Positions 16,597 through 25,935 of a stretch of 43,448 nt of DNA are shown in pieces. Within the stretch, counting starts at the first letter, position 1, and every line of letters starts with the position of its first letter. The translations under genes and the position numbers were made by a program. Source of the DNA: Pirellulales bacterium (GTDB lineage: Bacteria; Planctomycetota; Planctomycetia; Pirellulales; UBA1268); assembly GCA_017853835.1 (NCBI GenBank), contig JAFMIU010000021.1:1-43448 (forward strand), written 5' to 3'. The notes beneath the pieces were generated by a model that was given only the letters and a program-made list of their open reading frames with translations, was not told where the DNA came from and made no database searches.

Positions 16597-18159
16597 ATGC
16601 GGATGTCGTTCGGCCAGGAAATGCGGATGGCGCAGAAGCAGGTGCTTGCGCCCCGCATGATCCAGTCGATGGAAATCCTGCAGCTCCCGGTGATGGCCCT
16701 CGAGGAGCGGATCGAGGAGGAGATTCAAAACAACGAGACGCTCGAGGTCGAGGAGATGGGCCAGGAGGGGCCTGTCGCGGAGATGCTGGTGGAGCAGGAG
16801 CCGCCGGCGGTCGAACGCACGGTCGACGAGATGCCGTTGATCGTGGATCAGGACCATGCCAACCAGGCCGACTTTGAACGCACCTACGACTGGGCCAACG
16901 AGTATCCCGACAGCGACGATGATCGGACCCGCCCCTCAGCGTCGCAGATCGAGCAGGCGGGCGACCGGTATCTCGATGTGATGGCCAACATGGCGGAGCG
17001 GCCCGAGACGCTCTGCGACCATCTCCACGAGCAGCTGTCGAACTACGAGCTGACCGGCGCCGAACGCGAGGCGGCCGACAAGGTGATCTACAACCTCGAT
17101 GCCAATGGCTATCTCCCGATGCCGCTCGAGGAACTGGTGGATGCCGACGGTGGGCCCGATCAGCTGGCCCATCTCGAAAAGGCGCTGCGGGTGGTGCAGG
17201 GCATGGATCCTCCCGGCGTCGGCGCCCGCGATCTCAAGGAGTGTCTCCTTCTCCAGATTCGTCACGACACGCCCAATGCCCGGGCGCTCCGTCGGCTCGT
17301 GTCGGAGCATCTCGAAGATCTCGCGGGCAATCGGCTTCCGCTGATCGAGAAGAAGACGGGATTCACCATCGAGCAGATCGAGCAGCTACGCGAGCAACTG
17401 CATGAGTTCAAGCCGAAGCCAGGCGCCGTGTTCACGGTGCCGATCGTGGTGCCGGTGAAGCCCGACGTGTATGTCGATCAGATGCCCGACGGCACCTGGA
17501 AGGTGCGGCTCGAAGACATCGACCTGCCCAACCTGCGGATCAGCCCGCTCTACCGCGAGATGCTGATGTCGCCGGCCACTGATCCGGCCACGCGTGACTA
17601 CATCAAGCGGAAGATCAACTCGGCCCAGTGGCTCATCGACGCCATCGAACAGCGGCGGGCGACGCTCCTCAAGACCTCCCAGGCGATCGTCGACCACCAG
17701 ACGCGGTTCCTCACCGAAGGCCCGGAGGCGATCGAGCCGCTCAAGATGCAGCAGATCGCCGACCGCATCGGGATGCACGTCACCACGGTGAGTCGTGCCG
17801 TCGACGACAAGTGGCTCCAGACGCCGCGAGGACTTCATGCCCTGAGAAAGTTCTTCGTTGGTGGCACGAAGGGCGCCGACGGCGAGGAGGTGGCCTGGGA
17901 CGCCGTGCGGATGAAGCTCCAGGAGATCATCGACGCCGAGCCAAAGGATGCACCCTACAGCGACGATGAGCTCGTGCAGGAACTGGGCAAACGGGGCATC
18001 GTGGTCGCCCGTCGCACCGTCACGAAATACCGGAAGGCGATGAAGATTCCCAGTTCCCGCCAGCGGCGCGACTGGAAGCTCGTCCGAACGGAGGCTGGCC
18101 TGCTGCCCGAGGGTGACGACGACGCTGGCGTGGCCGAAGAGTCCGACGACGAAGGCTGA
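16597..18159 (+). CDS. rpoN: RNA polymerase sigma-54 factor
   Basis: Sigma-54 of 520 residues. Region I is near the N-terminus ([19 protein letters not shown]), the part that contacts enhancer-binding ATPases. Region II is acidic. Region III contains the core-binding domain ([30 protein letters not shown]) and the helix-turn-helix ([19 protein letters not shown]). The RpoN box [10 protein letters not shown] lies at about residues 471-480, followed by IPSSRQRR. After it comes an unusual acidic C-terminal extension of about 30 residues, ending in EESDDEG. The ATG at 16597 has GAGGG eight bases upstream; an in-frame TTG at 16570 is less likely. The 198-base gap before it, after recR, shows no convincing promoter. 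nrdR follows 74 bases downstream. Confidence 0.97.
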   Translation: MRMSFGQEMRMAQKQVLAPRMIQSMEILQLPVMALEERIEEEIQNNETLEVEEMGQEGPVAEMLVEQEPPAVERTVDEMPLIVDQDHANQADFERTYDWANEYPDSDDDRTRPSASQIEQAGDRYLDVMANMAERPETLCDHLHEQLSNYELTGAEREAADKVIYNLDANGYLPMPLEELVDADGGPDQLAHLEKALRVVQGMDPPGVGARDLKECLLLQIRHDTPNARALRRLVSEHLEDLAGNRLPLIEKKTGFTIEQIEQLREQLHEFKPKPGAVFTVPIVVPVKPDVYVDQMPDGTWKVRLEDIDLPNLRISPLYREMLMSPATDPATRDYIKRKINSAQWLIDAIEQRRATLLKTSQAIVDHQTRFLTEGPEAIEPLKMQQIADRIGMHVTTVSRAVDDKWLQTPRGLHALRKFFVGGTKGADGEEVAWDAVRMKLQEIIDAEPKDAPYSDDELVQELGKRGIVVARRTVTKYRKAMKIPSSRQRRDWKLVRTEAGLLPEGDDDAGVAEESDDEG

Positions 18160-18192
18160 TCGGTGGCGGCTGCCCTTGTCGGTTTTTTGCCC

Positions 18193-18230
18193 GGGCTCCT
18201 ACGATTGGAAAGACTTTCCCATCGGAGCCC
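18193..18230 (+). promoter_or_regulatory. Leader hairpin enclosing the nrdR ribosome-binding site
   Basis: The leader just before nrdR folds into a long hairpin. GGGCTC (18193-18198) pairs with GAGCCC (18225-18230). After a three-base bulge, CGAT pairs with ATCG; past one mismatch GGAAA pairs with TTTCC around the loop GAC. The ribosome-binding site GGAG (18224-18227) lies in the 3' arm, and the ATG starts four bases past the stem. T6 at 18183-18188 precedes it. Sequestration of the site is inferred from pairing only. Confidence 0.55.
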
Positions 18231-18233
18231 CCC

Positions 18234-18701
18234 ATGCGATGCCCCTTTTGTCGAGCCGATAACGACCGCGTGACCGACTCCCGCGCGGGCGACGAGGGTG
18301 CCACGATCCGTCGGCGTCGGGAATGCCTCGCGTGCCGTCGGCGGTTCACCACCTACGAACGGGTTGAACGGCAGGCCCTGACGGTGGTGAAGAAGGAGGG
18401 GCAGCGGGATCCCTTCGACCGCGACAAGATCCGGCGAGGGCTGGCGAAGGCCTGCTGGAAGCGGCCGGTGACCGAGGATGACATCGAGGCGGTGGTGACG
18501 GCGCTGGAGGGGGAACTCTACGGCACCTTCGAAGGCGACGTGCCGAGCCAGGTGATCGGCGAGCGGCTCATGGAGCTGCTCAAGGATCTCGACCAGGTCG
18601 CCTACGTGCGGTTTGCCAGCGTCTACCGCGAGTTCAAAGACGTTCGCGACTTCGTCGACGAGCTGGAGCCGATCCTCAACGAGACGCCCCGCGGCCACTG
18701 A
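18234..18701 (+). CDS. nrdR: Transcriptional repressor NrdR
   Basis: NrdR of 155 residues, the ATP/dATP-sensing repressor of ribonucleotide reductase genes. The N-terminal zinc ribbon is MRCPFC...[13 protein letters not shown] (cysteines at 3, 6, 31 and 34). The ATP-cone domain starts [18 protein letters not shown] and continues [11 protein letters not shown], with the conserved end [19 protein letters not shown]. Length is typical. GGAG lies six bases before the ATG, inside the leader hairpin described separately. No ribonucleotide reductase genes lie in the window, so its targets are elsewhere. It is convergent with moaC, 17 bases away. Confidence 0.97.
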   Translation: MRCPFCRADNDRVTDSRAGDEGATIRRRRECLACRRRFTTYERVERQALTVVKKEGQRDPFDRDKIRRGLAKACWKRPVTEDDIEAVVTALEGELYGTFEGDVPSQVIGERLMELLKDLDQVAYVRFASVYREFKDVRDFVDELEPILNETPRGH

Positions 18702-18718
18702 GGCCACGGCCGGAATGA

Positions 18719-19186
18719 TCAGGGGGATGCGGTTCGACGATAGTCGCCGTGCACGCCGCCGGTCTTCTCCTCGAGCCGCACCTGACAGATCACCATGTCG
18801 GGGTCGATAGACTTGCTCATGTCGTACACGGTGAGCGCGGCCGCCGAGGCCGCCACCAGTGCCTCCATTTCAACGCCCGTGCGGGCGGTCGTTCGCACGA
18901 CGGCCTCCACGAGCACGGTGGCGTCGTCGGGAAAGGAGACGGCCAACTCCACGGCCTCGAGGGGCAGCGGATGGCAGAGGGGCACGAGGTCGCTGGTGCG
19001 CTTGGCGGCCATGATGCCGGCGATGCGTGCTGCCGCGATCGCGTCGCCCTTCTCGAGCGTGCCGTTTTGGATGCGCGCCACGGTGTCGGGGCGTGCGACG
19101 AGACGTGCCGAGGCGCGTGCCGTGCGGAGGGAGGTCGGCTTGCCGCCGACGTCGATCATCCGGATGCCGTGGGGGGAGTCGTTCAT
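18719..19186 (-). CDS. moaC: Cyclic pyranopterin monophosphate synthase MoaC
   Basis: MoaC of 155 residues, which with MoaA turns GTP into cyclic pyranopterin monophosphate in molybdenum cofactor synthesis. Conserved blocks are IDVGGKPTSLRTARA, KGDAIAAARIAGIMAAKRT, LCHPLPLE (substrate-binding His) and the ending TGVEMEALVAASAAALTVYD with MSKSIDPDM. The C-terminal KTGGVHGDYRR is also typical. The start at 19186 gives the usual N-terminus; longer upstream starts read through a terminator hairpin and are unlikely. The molybdopterin oxidoreductase at 8.2-10.5 kb would use the finished cofactor. Confidence 0.96.
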   Translation of the reverse strand: MNDSPHGIRMIDVGGKPTSLRTARASARLVARPDTVARIQNGTLEKGDAIAAARIAGIMAAKRTSDLVPLCHPLPLEAVELAVSFPDDATVLVEAVVRTTARTGVEMEALVAASAAALTVYDMSKSIDPDMVICQVRLEEKTGGVHGDYRRTASP

Positions 19187-19202
19187 GTCCGGAACGATAG
19201 CA

Positions 19203-19246
19203 GAAAAACGCCGTGGGCCGACCCGCAGAGACGGGCCGGCCCACGG
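19203..19246 (-). terminator. Intrinsic terminator of the HTH-receiver gene
   Basis: On the reverse strand CCGTGGGCCG (19246-19237) pairs with CGGCCCACGG (19220-19211), with a further inner CCCG/CGGG pairing. Five T residues follow at 19208-19204. This is a textbook rho-independent terminator 71 bases past the stop of the leftward HTH-receiver gene and just before moaC. Confidence 0.88.
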
Positions 19247-19316
19247 TTGTGGGGTCGGACATGGATGGTCGGCGAGGGCCTGGTGGCGTTGCGACGCCCC
19301 CGAGCCCTCGCCTCGA

Positions 19317-19889
19317 TCACACGAGTTCCTTGCGGGCACCGATCAGGGTGCGAAGCCGCTCGGCGAGCAGAGCCACGTCGAAGGGCTTCTTGAAGCTCTC
19401 GTTGACATGGGCGCGGTCGACCGTGATCTGCGAGCCGTCGTCGGGCAGCAGGGCGATCACGATCGTGTCGGCATACTCGGCATTGCGACGCAGGTTCTGA
19501 CAGATCTGCTGGGCGTCGATCCGGCCGATCGAGTAGTCCACCACGATGCAATCGGGATGGAAGCTCTCGGCCTGGATGCCGGCCTCGAAGCCGCTGGCGG
19601 CAACCTGAATCTTGAACGACTTTTCGACCGGCAACTGCTTCTTGAGGTTCTCGATCAGCACCTGATCCTGGCCGACGAGCAGCACCTTCGCCATCGCCTC
19701 GTCCTCGAGGTCGCCCAGCGGCATGCCGTGCTCCTTGAGGAACTTGATCAGGTACTCCCGCGGAATGCGGCGGTCTTGGCTGCCTGGAATCCGGTAACCC
19801 TTGAGGCGGCCGGAATCGAACCATTTGCTCACGGTGCGCGGAGCCACTTTACAGATCTTGGCGACCTGGCCCGTCGTAAAAACCTTCAT
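19317..19889 (-). CDS. HTH (excisionase/MerR-like) protein with receiver-like domain
   Basis: A 190-residue protein with two parts. Residues 1-58 are an excisionase or BldC-like helix-turn-helix (FTTGQVAKICKVAPRTVSKW, then the wing GYRIPGSQDRRIPREYL). Residues 67-190 are a receiver-like domain with the phospho-acceptor candidate D118 in CIVVDYSIGR and the switch lysine in ESFKKPFD. The N-terminal acidic pair of normal receivers is degraded: the strand reads KVLLVGQDQ. Phosphorylation may therefore be weak or absent. No histidine kinase is adjacent. The start at 19889 has GGGAG nine bases upstream. A strong terminator follows it, so it is probably a single-gene transcript with its own promoter. 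Its target genes are unknown. Confidence 0.82.
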   Translation of the reverse strand: MKVFTTGQVAKICKVAPRTVSKWFDSGRLKGYRIPGSQDRRIPREYLIKFLKEHGMPLGDLEDEAMAKVLLVGQDQVLIENLKKQLPVEKSFKIQVAASGFEAGIQAESFHPDCIVVDYSIGRIDAQQICQNLRRNAEYADTIVIALLPDDGSQITVDRAHVNESFKKPFDVALLAERLRTLIGARKELV

Positions 19890-20333
19890 CGTACTGGACT
19901 CCCTCTGGATCTTTCGTGTCCGGAAATGTCCTTGGCCAGTCCGCACCCTCGCGAGCGAGGAACCAGCCCCCCTTTGACGCGGATGTTGGTTCTGGGGACG
20001 CCCGCGTCGTCGTGCCCCACGAAGGCCGGCCAGAGGCGCGGAGGGGGGCATGAGAATTCGGACACCTCGGGCGTGCGTCCCTTGGGCAGGACGCCACCCG
20101 ATGGTGGCCGTGACTCGCAGGTTCCCCCCCTGCGCCACACCGCGGACGATCGTCGGGATTGCTCCCGCGGACGTCCGCGACATGGCCGTCCAGGAGGGTA
20201 GATCGAAAGATCGTGTCGTGAGACTTGAGCCGTTCTTCACGAACACGCCGGTGGCACCGCTCGACCGACCTGTGCCGGAGGTACCGGAACGCTCGAAAAG
20301 TCGCGAAATCCGGCCTGTTTCAAGTTCGTCGTG
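19890..20333. other. Leader region of the HTH-receiver gene with two palindromes
   Basis: This 444-base gap separates the stop of smc from the start of the HTH-receiver gene on the same strand. It holds two inverted repeats: CCTCGC-GA-GCGAGG (19947-19960), 58 bases upstream of the start, and the perfect 14-bp palindrome CGCGGACGTCCGCG (20166-20179). Either could bind a dimeric regulator. I found no convincing -35/-10 pair and no coding frame worth reporting. Confidence 0.45.
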
Positions 20334-23300
20334 TCAGGCGGCGCGGGCGGCGGCGGCGGTCGACTCGAATCGAACGCTGACCCGCTTCGACACACCCGAT
20401 TCCTCCATCGTGACGCCGTAGAGGGTGGTGGCCGCCGACATCGTCTTTTTCGAATGCGTGACCACGATGAACTGGGTGGACGAGAGAAAGGCTCGGAGCA
20501 CGCCGACGAAGCGGTCGACATTCGCCTCGTCGAGGGCGGCGTCCACTTCGTCGAGGACGCAGAAGGGACTCGGGCGAGACTTGAAGATGGCCAGGAGCAG
20601 GGCGACGCAGGTCATCGTTTTCTCGCCGCCCGAGAGCAGGGAGATGCTTCTCGGCTCCTTGCCAGGCGGGCGGGCCACGATTTCGACCGACGCTTCGAGA
20701 AGATCGACACCCTCCTCGAGCACGATGTCGGCCTGCCCCCCACCAAACACCCGCTCGAAGAGCTCGCGGAAGTGTCCTCGCACGGTTTCGATCGTCTCCC
20801 CGAGCAGGCGACGGCTTTCCTCGTCGATGCGGGCGATGAGCTCCTCGATCGACTGCTTGCCCGAGGTGACGTCGGTCAGTTGGCCTTCGAGCGTGGCGAG
20901 GCGGCTCGACAACTCCTCGGCCTCCTGCAGCGCCTCCATGTTGACCGACCCCATCGAGGCGACCTTGCGGCGGAGCTCCTCGATGGCGGACTCGAGTTCG
21001 GCCCGGTCGTCGGGGATGGGGTCGGCCTCGGCGGCGTCGGATTCGGCCTCGAGGGGAAGCGACTGCTCCGCATCGATGTCGATCTCGTATTCATCGCGGA
21101 TTCGTTCCACGATGCGGGCGCGCTGGTGCCGGGCTTCCCCCGCTTCGAGGGCGAGCGCGTGCAGCCGATCGGCGATCTGGGAGGCGGCCACCCGGGTTGA
21201 CTCGTGGGCTGCCGTGGCATCCTTCCGGGCCATGTCGAGCCGCTCGGCCTCGGCGGCGAGCACGGTCAGTGCGGATGTCGTCCGCTCCGCGGCCCAGGCT
21301 GCCTCGGCGCGATGGGCTGTGGCGACGAGGACCTCGCGATCGTGGCCCTCCGCCTCCGCCCGCGCATCGGCGAGCCTGGCTCGGGCCTCGTTCACCTCAC
21401 CGCGCTTGATGACGAGGGAGGCGGCCGTCGCGGCCATGGCATCGCGGGCGCGGGCGAGTTTTTCCGTCGTGGCGGCCTCGTCGATGCGGAGCCGCTGGAT
21501 GGCGTCGATCGTCTGGCCGCGGTCGCGTTCCACGAGTTCGATCGCGTCGCGGCGACGGCTCGCCTCGGCGGCTGCGTCGGCGAGTCGCTCTTCGGCGTCG
21601 GCGAGTTCGCGGCGTGCCTCGGACACGGCAGCCTCGGCGGCAGCAGCCTCCTTGTCGGCCAGGCGGGCGGCTCGCTCTGCGTGGGCGATCGAGTCGTGGG
21701 CGGCCGTCTCGTCCCGGTCGATCCGGTCGGATTCCGCACGAGCGGTGGCGATCGCATCGGTCGCCTGCTGACGTCGAACCGTCGCCTGCGCCTGATCTTC
21801 GCGGCGAGCCTCGATGGCGGCCTGGAGACCCTCGATCTCCTCACGGATCGACGTGACCGTGCGTTGAAGTTCGTCGTGTCGCCCCTCGAGCGCGCGGAGT
21901 TCGCTGCGGCGGGCCACGAGGCCTGAGGAGCCACCCGCGGCCCCCACGGCGAATCCGCCGTCGGCCATCAGGCTCGCGCCTTCGCGAGTCAGGAAGAGCG
22001 TTCCGGCAGGAGCTGTTGGCACGAGCGGCAGAGCGTGATCGATCCGCTCGACGAGCCAGACGCGGGCGAGGAGCCGGTGGATCAGGTCGGCTGCCGAACT
22101 CGGCGCGTGGGACGGAACGGCGCGCTCAACGAGTCGATCGAGCCGGCCGACGATGCCGGGCTGGGGCCCGGGATCAAACCCGGCCACCTCGCGAAGGTCG
22201 CGGGCCGCCAGGAACCCGATGCGTCCGCCGGCGGCGAGCACCGCCTGCGCGTCGTTCGACCCAGCCCATGCGGCGTGCCAGGCGACGGCATCGTCGAGCG
22301 AATCGACCACGAGACTCTGGCCAAGTTCACCGAGGGCCACGTCGATCAGCGGGGCCCATTCCACATCGGCCACGACGAGGTCGGCAAGCACGCCTGCAAA
22401 GCCCGGAACGTGGGCCGCCCCTCCGGCGGCCAGAAGGCTGCGGGCCGCCTCGGAGACGCCCTCTTGCCGATCGACGAGGTCCTGCAGCATCGACCGACGT
22501 TCTCGGCAGGCTTCGAGCGTCGACTGCCACCCCGCAAGGTCTTTCCACCGAGTCTGGAGCAGGGCGGTGGCGTCGCGTTGGGCCGTTTCCAGCACGTCGA
22601 TGTCGCGGTCCACGCCGGCCAGCCGGGCGCGGAGCGACGAGAGCTGGCCCTGGGAGGCCGCCCTGGATTCACCCAGGAGCGCAAGACGCTCCCGCGCCGC
22701 GGCAACGGCCGCGTGGGCCCGATCTGCCGACGCCTGGGTGTCGGCGGCACGGGCCACGAGACGTTCGAGGGCGGAATCGCGGCGAATGTGCAGCCGCTCG
22801 AGGTCGTCGAGCAGGGCAGTCGCGGCAGCCAGGGCCGCCCGGGCGGTCGTGGCCTCCTCGTGGGACCCAGCGACGGCTTCCTCGTGTGAGGCCAGCGAAC
22901 GGCGAAGGACCGCCAGCGAGGCTTCGATGTCCGCCGCGGACTGGGCCGCGCGGGCTTCCGACGCGAGCACCTCACGCTCGGCATCGATGGCCGCCGCAAG
23001 CGTGCGCTCCGCCCGCTGCACGGCGGCGTCGAAGTCATGCCGTCGTTGGCGAGTCAGGGTTTCGGTCGTCTCGGCCGAGGTGATTCGTTGGGTGTCGGCG
23101 GCTGCCGACGCCCTCGCCTCCGCCAGCCGCGGCTGCATGGCATCCACGGCAACCGCCAGTTCGGCGACCGCCTCGCCCAGTTCTCGCCCGGTGGTTTCCG
23201 TGTCAGCCGCCAGCTGACGGGCGGCCACCATGGCGGCATCGAGATCGGCGATCGTGGCGTCGACCCCCGAGAGATCGCGTCCTGCCGCGGTGATCCGAAG

Positions 23301-23975
23301 CGTCTTGAGCCGGTCGTGGAGGGTCTTCCACCGACGGGCCCGTGCTGCCTGGTTCCTGACCTTTTCGAGACGGCTGGCCACTTCACCGACGATGTCGGCC
23401 AGCCGTTGCCGATTCTGCTCGGCCCGCTCGAGACGCCGCAGGGCCTCGGTGCGCCGGCTTCGAAACCGCGTGATGCCCGCCGCCTCCTCGAAGACGGCGC
23501 GGCGGTCGCGGCCCGACGCGGTGAGCAGGGCATCGACCCGCCCCTGTTCGATGACGCTGTAGGCCTCGGTGGCGGCGCCGGTACCGGAGAAGAGCTCGCG
23601 AATGTCCTTCAGCCGAGAGACCTCGCCGTTGACGAGATACTCGCTCTCGCCGTTGCGATAGACGCGCCGGGAGATCTGCACGGCATCGGACGACACCGGC
23701 AGCAGGCGGGCCGTGTTGTCGAACACAAGCGACACTTCGGCCATGTTCAGCGGCTTGCGGGCGGTGGAGCCCGCGAAGATGACGTCGGTCATCTCCTTGC
23801 CGCGGAGACTGCGAGGCGACTGCTCTCCGAGCACCCACTTGATCGCGTCGACGACGTTCGACTTTCCCGATCCATTGGGACCGACGACCACCGTGATCCC
23901 GTCGGGAAACTCGAAGCGGGTCCGGTCGGCAAAGCTCTTGAAGCCGAAAAGTTCGAGCGCGGAGAGCCGCGTCAT
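20334..23975 (-). CDS. smc: Chromosome segregation protein SMC
   Basis: A full-length SMC of 1213 residues, the ATPase that with ScpA and ScpB organises and segregates the chromosome. Walker A is VVGPNGSGKSNVVDAIKWVLG (about 31-51; the P-loop itself is GPNGSGKSN). The N-terminal head also has FAGSTARKP and the Q-loop region GTGAATEAYSVIEQGRV. Two long Ala/Arg/Glu-rich coiled coils flank a hinge near residues 500-650. The C-terminal head has the signature LLSGGEKTM (about 1113-1121) and Walker B FCVLDEVDAALDEANV. The signature reads EKTMTCVALL where many bacteria have EKALTALALL. Its ATG overlaps the stop of the FlgI-domain gene as ATGA, so the two are translationally coupled. No scpA or scpB lies in the window. 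Confidence 0.98.
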   Translation of the reverse strand: MTRLSALELFGFKSFADRTRFEFPDGITVVVGPNGSGKSNVVDAIKWVLGEQSPRSLRGKEMTDVIFAGSTARKPLNMAEVSLVFDNTARLLPVSSDAVQISRRVYRNGESEYLVNGEVSRLKDIRELFSGTGAATEAYSVIEQGRVDALLTASGRDRRAVFEEAAGITRFRSRRTEALRRLERAEQNRQRLADIVGEVASRLEKVRNQAARARRWKTLHDRLKTLRITAAGRDLSGVDATIADLDAAMVAARQLAADTETTGRELGEAVAELAVAVDAMQPRLAEARASAAADTQRITSAETTETLTRQRRHDFDAAVQRAERTLAAAIDAEREVLASEARAAQSAADIEASLAVLRRSLASHEEAVAGSHEEATTARAALAAATALLDDLERLHIRRDSALERLVARAADTQASADRAHAAVAAARERLALLGESRAASQGQLSSLRARLAGVDRDIDVLETAQRDATALLQTRWKDLAGWQSTLEACRERRSMLQDLVDRQEGVSEAARSLLAAGGAAHVPGFAGVLADLVVADVEWAPLIDVALGELGQSLVVDSLDDAVAWHAAWAGSNDAQAVLAAGGRIGFLAARDLREVAGFDPGPQPGIVGRLDRLVERAVPSHAPSSAADLIHRLLARVWLVERIDHALPLVPTAPAGTLFLTREGASLMADGGFAVGAAGGSSGLVARRSELRALEGRHDELQRTVTSIREEIEGLQAAIEARREDQAQATVRRQQATDAIATARAESDRIDRDETAAHDSIAHAERAARLADKEAAAAEAAVSEARRELADAEERLADAAAEASRRRDAIELVERDRGQTIDAIQRLRIDEAATTEKLARARDAMAATAASLVIKRGEVNEARARLADARAEAEGHDREVLVATAHRAEAAWAAERTTSALTVLAAEAERLDMARKDATAAHESTRVAASQIADRLHALALEAGEARHQRARIVERIRDEYEIDIDAEQSLPLEAESDAAEADPIPDDRAELESAIEELRRKVASMGSVNMEALQEAEELSSRLATLEGQLTDVTSGKQSIEELIARIDEESRRLLGETIETVRGHFRELFERVFGGGQADIVLEEGVDLLEASVEIVARPPGKEPRSISLLSGGEKTMTCVALLLAIFKSRPSPFCVLDEVDAALDEANVDRFVGVLRAFLSSTQFIVVTHSKKTMSAATTLYGVTMEESGVSKRVSVRFESTAAAARAA

Positions 23976-25693
23976 TCGGATTCGTCGGCGCCGCTGACCC
24001 CGTCATTCGCCGCGGAAGGCTCGTCGGCGTCGTTCGGGATCTCGCGGGCGCGGGCTGACGCCTCCTCGTGGATCGACGGTCGGCCGTCCAGTTCGCTGGG
24101 AATCGCATCGAAGGCCAGCCGGCTGTCGAGGCACCGGAAACCGCTGGCCTGCTGCAGAAACTGCACCGCGTCGGGATACGTGCCCCCGATCGACACGATG
24201 GCGCGGATCACACGATCCGCCGTCGCGGGAACCTCCGCCTGCTGATCCGACTGGCCGGGCGCGAACCGACTGACGAAGGCGGTTTTTCCCTCGACGACGA
24301 CGACGATCGACGATCCCGCCTCGGCCCGAAGGCCGTCGGCGATCGGGTGGTCGGTGCCGAAGAGAACGATCTCGGGGCGGTGGCTGCGGGTCACGTGGAT
24401 GAGCGACGGGCCTTTCACGTCGACGACATGAAGGGAACAGGCGTTGCCGAGGCGCTCACCGCGCACGAGCGGGAGATCGGGGTCCATGCGCCACAGTGCC
24501 CGAAAGGCTCCGTAGCGGGTTTCGGCGCTGCGGCTCGACAGCAGCGACTGCAGCGCGTCGACGCCGTTGGCATCGTCGAGCACCGACAGGGCGGCCAGGG
24601 CCGCGGGGCGTGAGCTTCGGAGGTTGTTCGCCGCATCGGCGAGATGCGACGCTGCGACCGATTCGCCGAGATACGCCAGCGCCTCCGCCGCCGCAAACCG
24701 GATCTCCGCATCCTTCGAGTCGAGAGCTTCACGCAGGATGGGGATCGCCTCCTTGCCGATGGCCTCGAGGCGAAGAGCGGCGACCGGTGCGGTGACCGGG
24801 TCTGTCAGCTGGCGTGCGAGCAGCTGCATCCGGGCGTGACGGCCTCCCGGTGGCTCGATCACGGCGATGCTCTGGACGACCCGCAGGTAGCGACCCAGGT
24901 TGTGCTTGTAGACCTGCGGGACTTCCAACGCGATGTAGCGGTCGGTTTGGGGATTGGCGACGCCCCGCTTCACTCCCTTGATCACGGCGTTGAAGCGGCG
25001 GTTGATCCAGTCGCCCAGCCGCTTCGACATCGCGAAGGATCGATGCTCGGCCCCGAGGATCAGACCAAGATCGCGGTCGGCCAGTGCCACGCCCCCTCCG
25101 GGGACGCGGGCCCGGATCTTCGACTTGGCGTCGAGCGTGCCGCCCGACACCGGGTCGACGAGCAGCGGTCCTTCCGCGATCCCGAGTTCGTGACCATCGC
25201 GCATGGCGTTGCCCACGACGGCCATCTCGGCGAGACGAGTTTCCATCAGCCAGCCGCCCGCGAGGCTCGAGGTGTCGTTGTCGGCGGGCACCTCGACGAA
25301 CACGTCGAACCGATCGCCTTTGCGCACTCCAGGCGGGAGGTAGCCGTGGGCCCAGACCAGCGCGGTGGATGTCGACGCCAGGAGGGTGTTCGGCTCGATG
25401 ACGCCACGCCCCTGCATGTCGGAGATCAGCGTCTGCCGCTGGGGCCCCGGCGGCGGGTCGCCACCGGTGTCGGCAAGTCCGGTTACCAACGCGGGGCGTT
25501 CGATCCGCTTCACCGACATGCCCCACGGCGACGTGTAGTCGCCGACGATCTTGGTGTCGGCGTCAACCTCCGCGAGGGCGCTGATCTCAGGACTCTGGCT
25601 TCGGATCGCAGGGCCTGCGCATCCGGCCGAGCCCATCACGACGAGGCAGACGACGATGCCAGGGAGCCATGTCGAGGGGCGTTCGGCGCGCAT
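23972..25693 (-). CDS. Lipoprotein with FlgI-like domain and HEAT repeats
   Basis: A 573-residue predicted lipoprotein: the signal peptide ends in a lipobox (VMGSAGCAG, about residues 18-26). The N-terminal half resembles the flagellar P-ring protein FlgI: LVTGLADTGGD, then IEPNTLLASTSTALVWAHGYL, GVRKGDRFDVFVEVP, SSLAGGWLMETRL and EGPLLVDP. From about residue 290 it has HEAT-like repeats (AIPILREALDSKDAEIRFAAAEALAYLG, split around EALDSKDAEIRFAAAEAL, and a second round ending ETRYGAFRALWR). The C-terminal third is unassigned. Start 25693 is chosen because it gives the signal peptide. The stop overlaps the smc start. No other flagellar gene is nearby, so a P-ring role is doubtful. Its function is unknown. 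Confidence 0.75.
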   Translation of the reverse strand: MRAERPSTWLPGIVVCLVVMGSAGCAGPAIRSQSPEISALAEVDADTKIVGDYTSPWGMSVKRIERPALVTGLADTGGDPPPGPQRQTLISDMQGRGVIEPNTLLASTSTALVWAHGYLPPGVRKGDRFDVFVEVPADNDTSSLAGGWLMETRLAEMAVVGNAMRDGHELGIAEGPLLVDPVSGGTLDAKSKIRARVPGGGVALADRDLGLILGAEHRSFAMSKRLGDWINRRFNAVIKGVKRGVANPQTDRYIALEVPQVYKHNLGRYLRVVQSIAVIEPPGGRHARMQLLARQLTDPVTAPVAALRLEAIGKEAIPILREALDSKDAEIRFAAAEALAYLGESVAASHLADAANNLRSSRPAALAALSVLDDANGVDALQSLLSSRSAETRYGAFRALWRMDPDLPLVRGERLGNACSLHVVDVKGPSLIHVTRSHRPEIVLFGTDHPIADGLRAEAGSSIVVVVEGKTAFVSRFAPGQSDQQAEVPATADRVIRAIVSIGGTYPDAVQFLQQASGFRCLDSRLAFDAIPSELDGRPSIHEEASARAREIPNDADEPSAANDGVSGADESE

Positions 25694-25838
25694 GCGGGCG
25701 GATCCACGAGGATGCCAGATGCCGCGGAGTCCGGCCGCGGCGGGGCGGGAGGGTAGGTCGATGGCGGCGGCGTGGTCAAGGGTGCTTTGCCGGGAGAGCC
25801 CAGCCTTCCGGGGGCTTTTGTGGCGTTGAGGAACGCGA

Positions 25839-25867
25839 TTGCCTGGCCTCGCCCCTGCTGCTACGGT
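25839..25867 (+). promoter_or_regulatory. Possible promoter of rimI
   Basis: TTGCCT (25839-25844), a 17-base spacer and TACGGT (25862-25867) lie 68 bases before the rimI start. They match only four and three of six consensus bases. The palindrome GGACCGGTCC follows at 25888-25897. The spacing is right, but the match is weak. The rest of the 242-base divergent gap (25694-25935) shows nothing else. Confidence 0.3.
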
Positions 25868-25935
25868 TCGCCCCCTGACCGGCCCCAGGACCGGTCCCAA
25901 CACCCTGCGGCCTCTTTCCTCCGGAGCGATCCACC

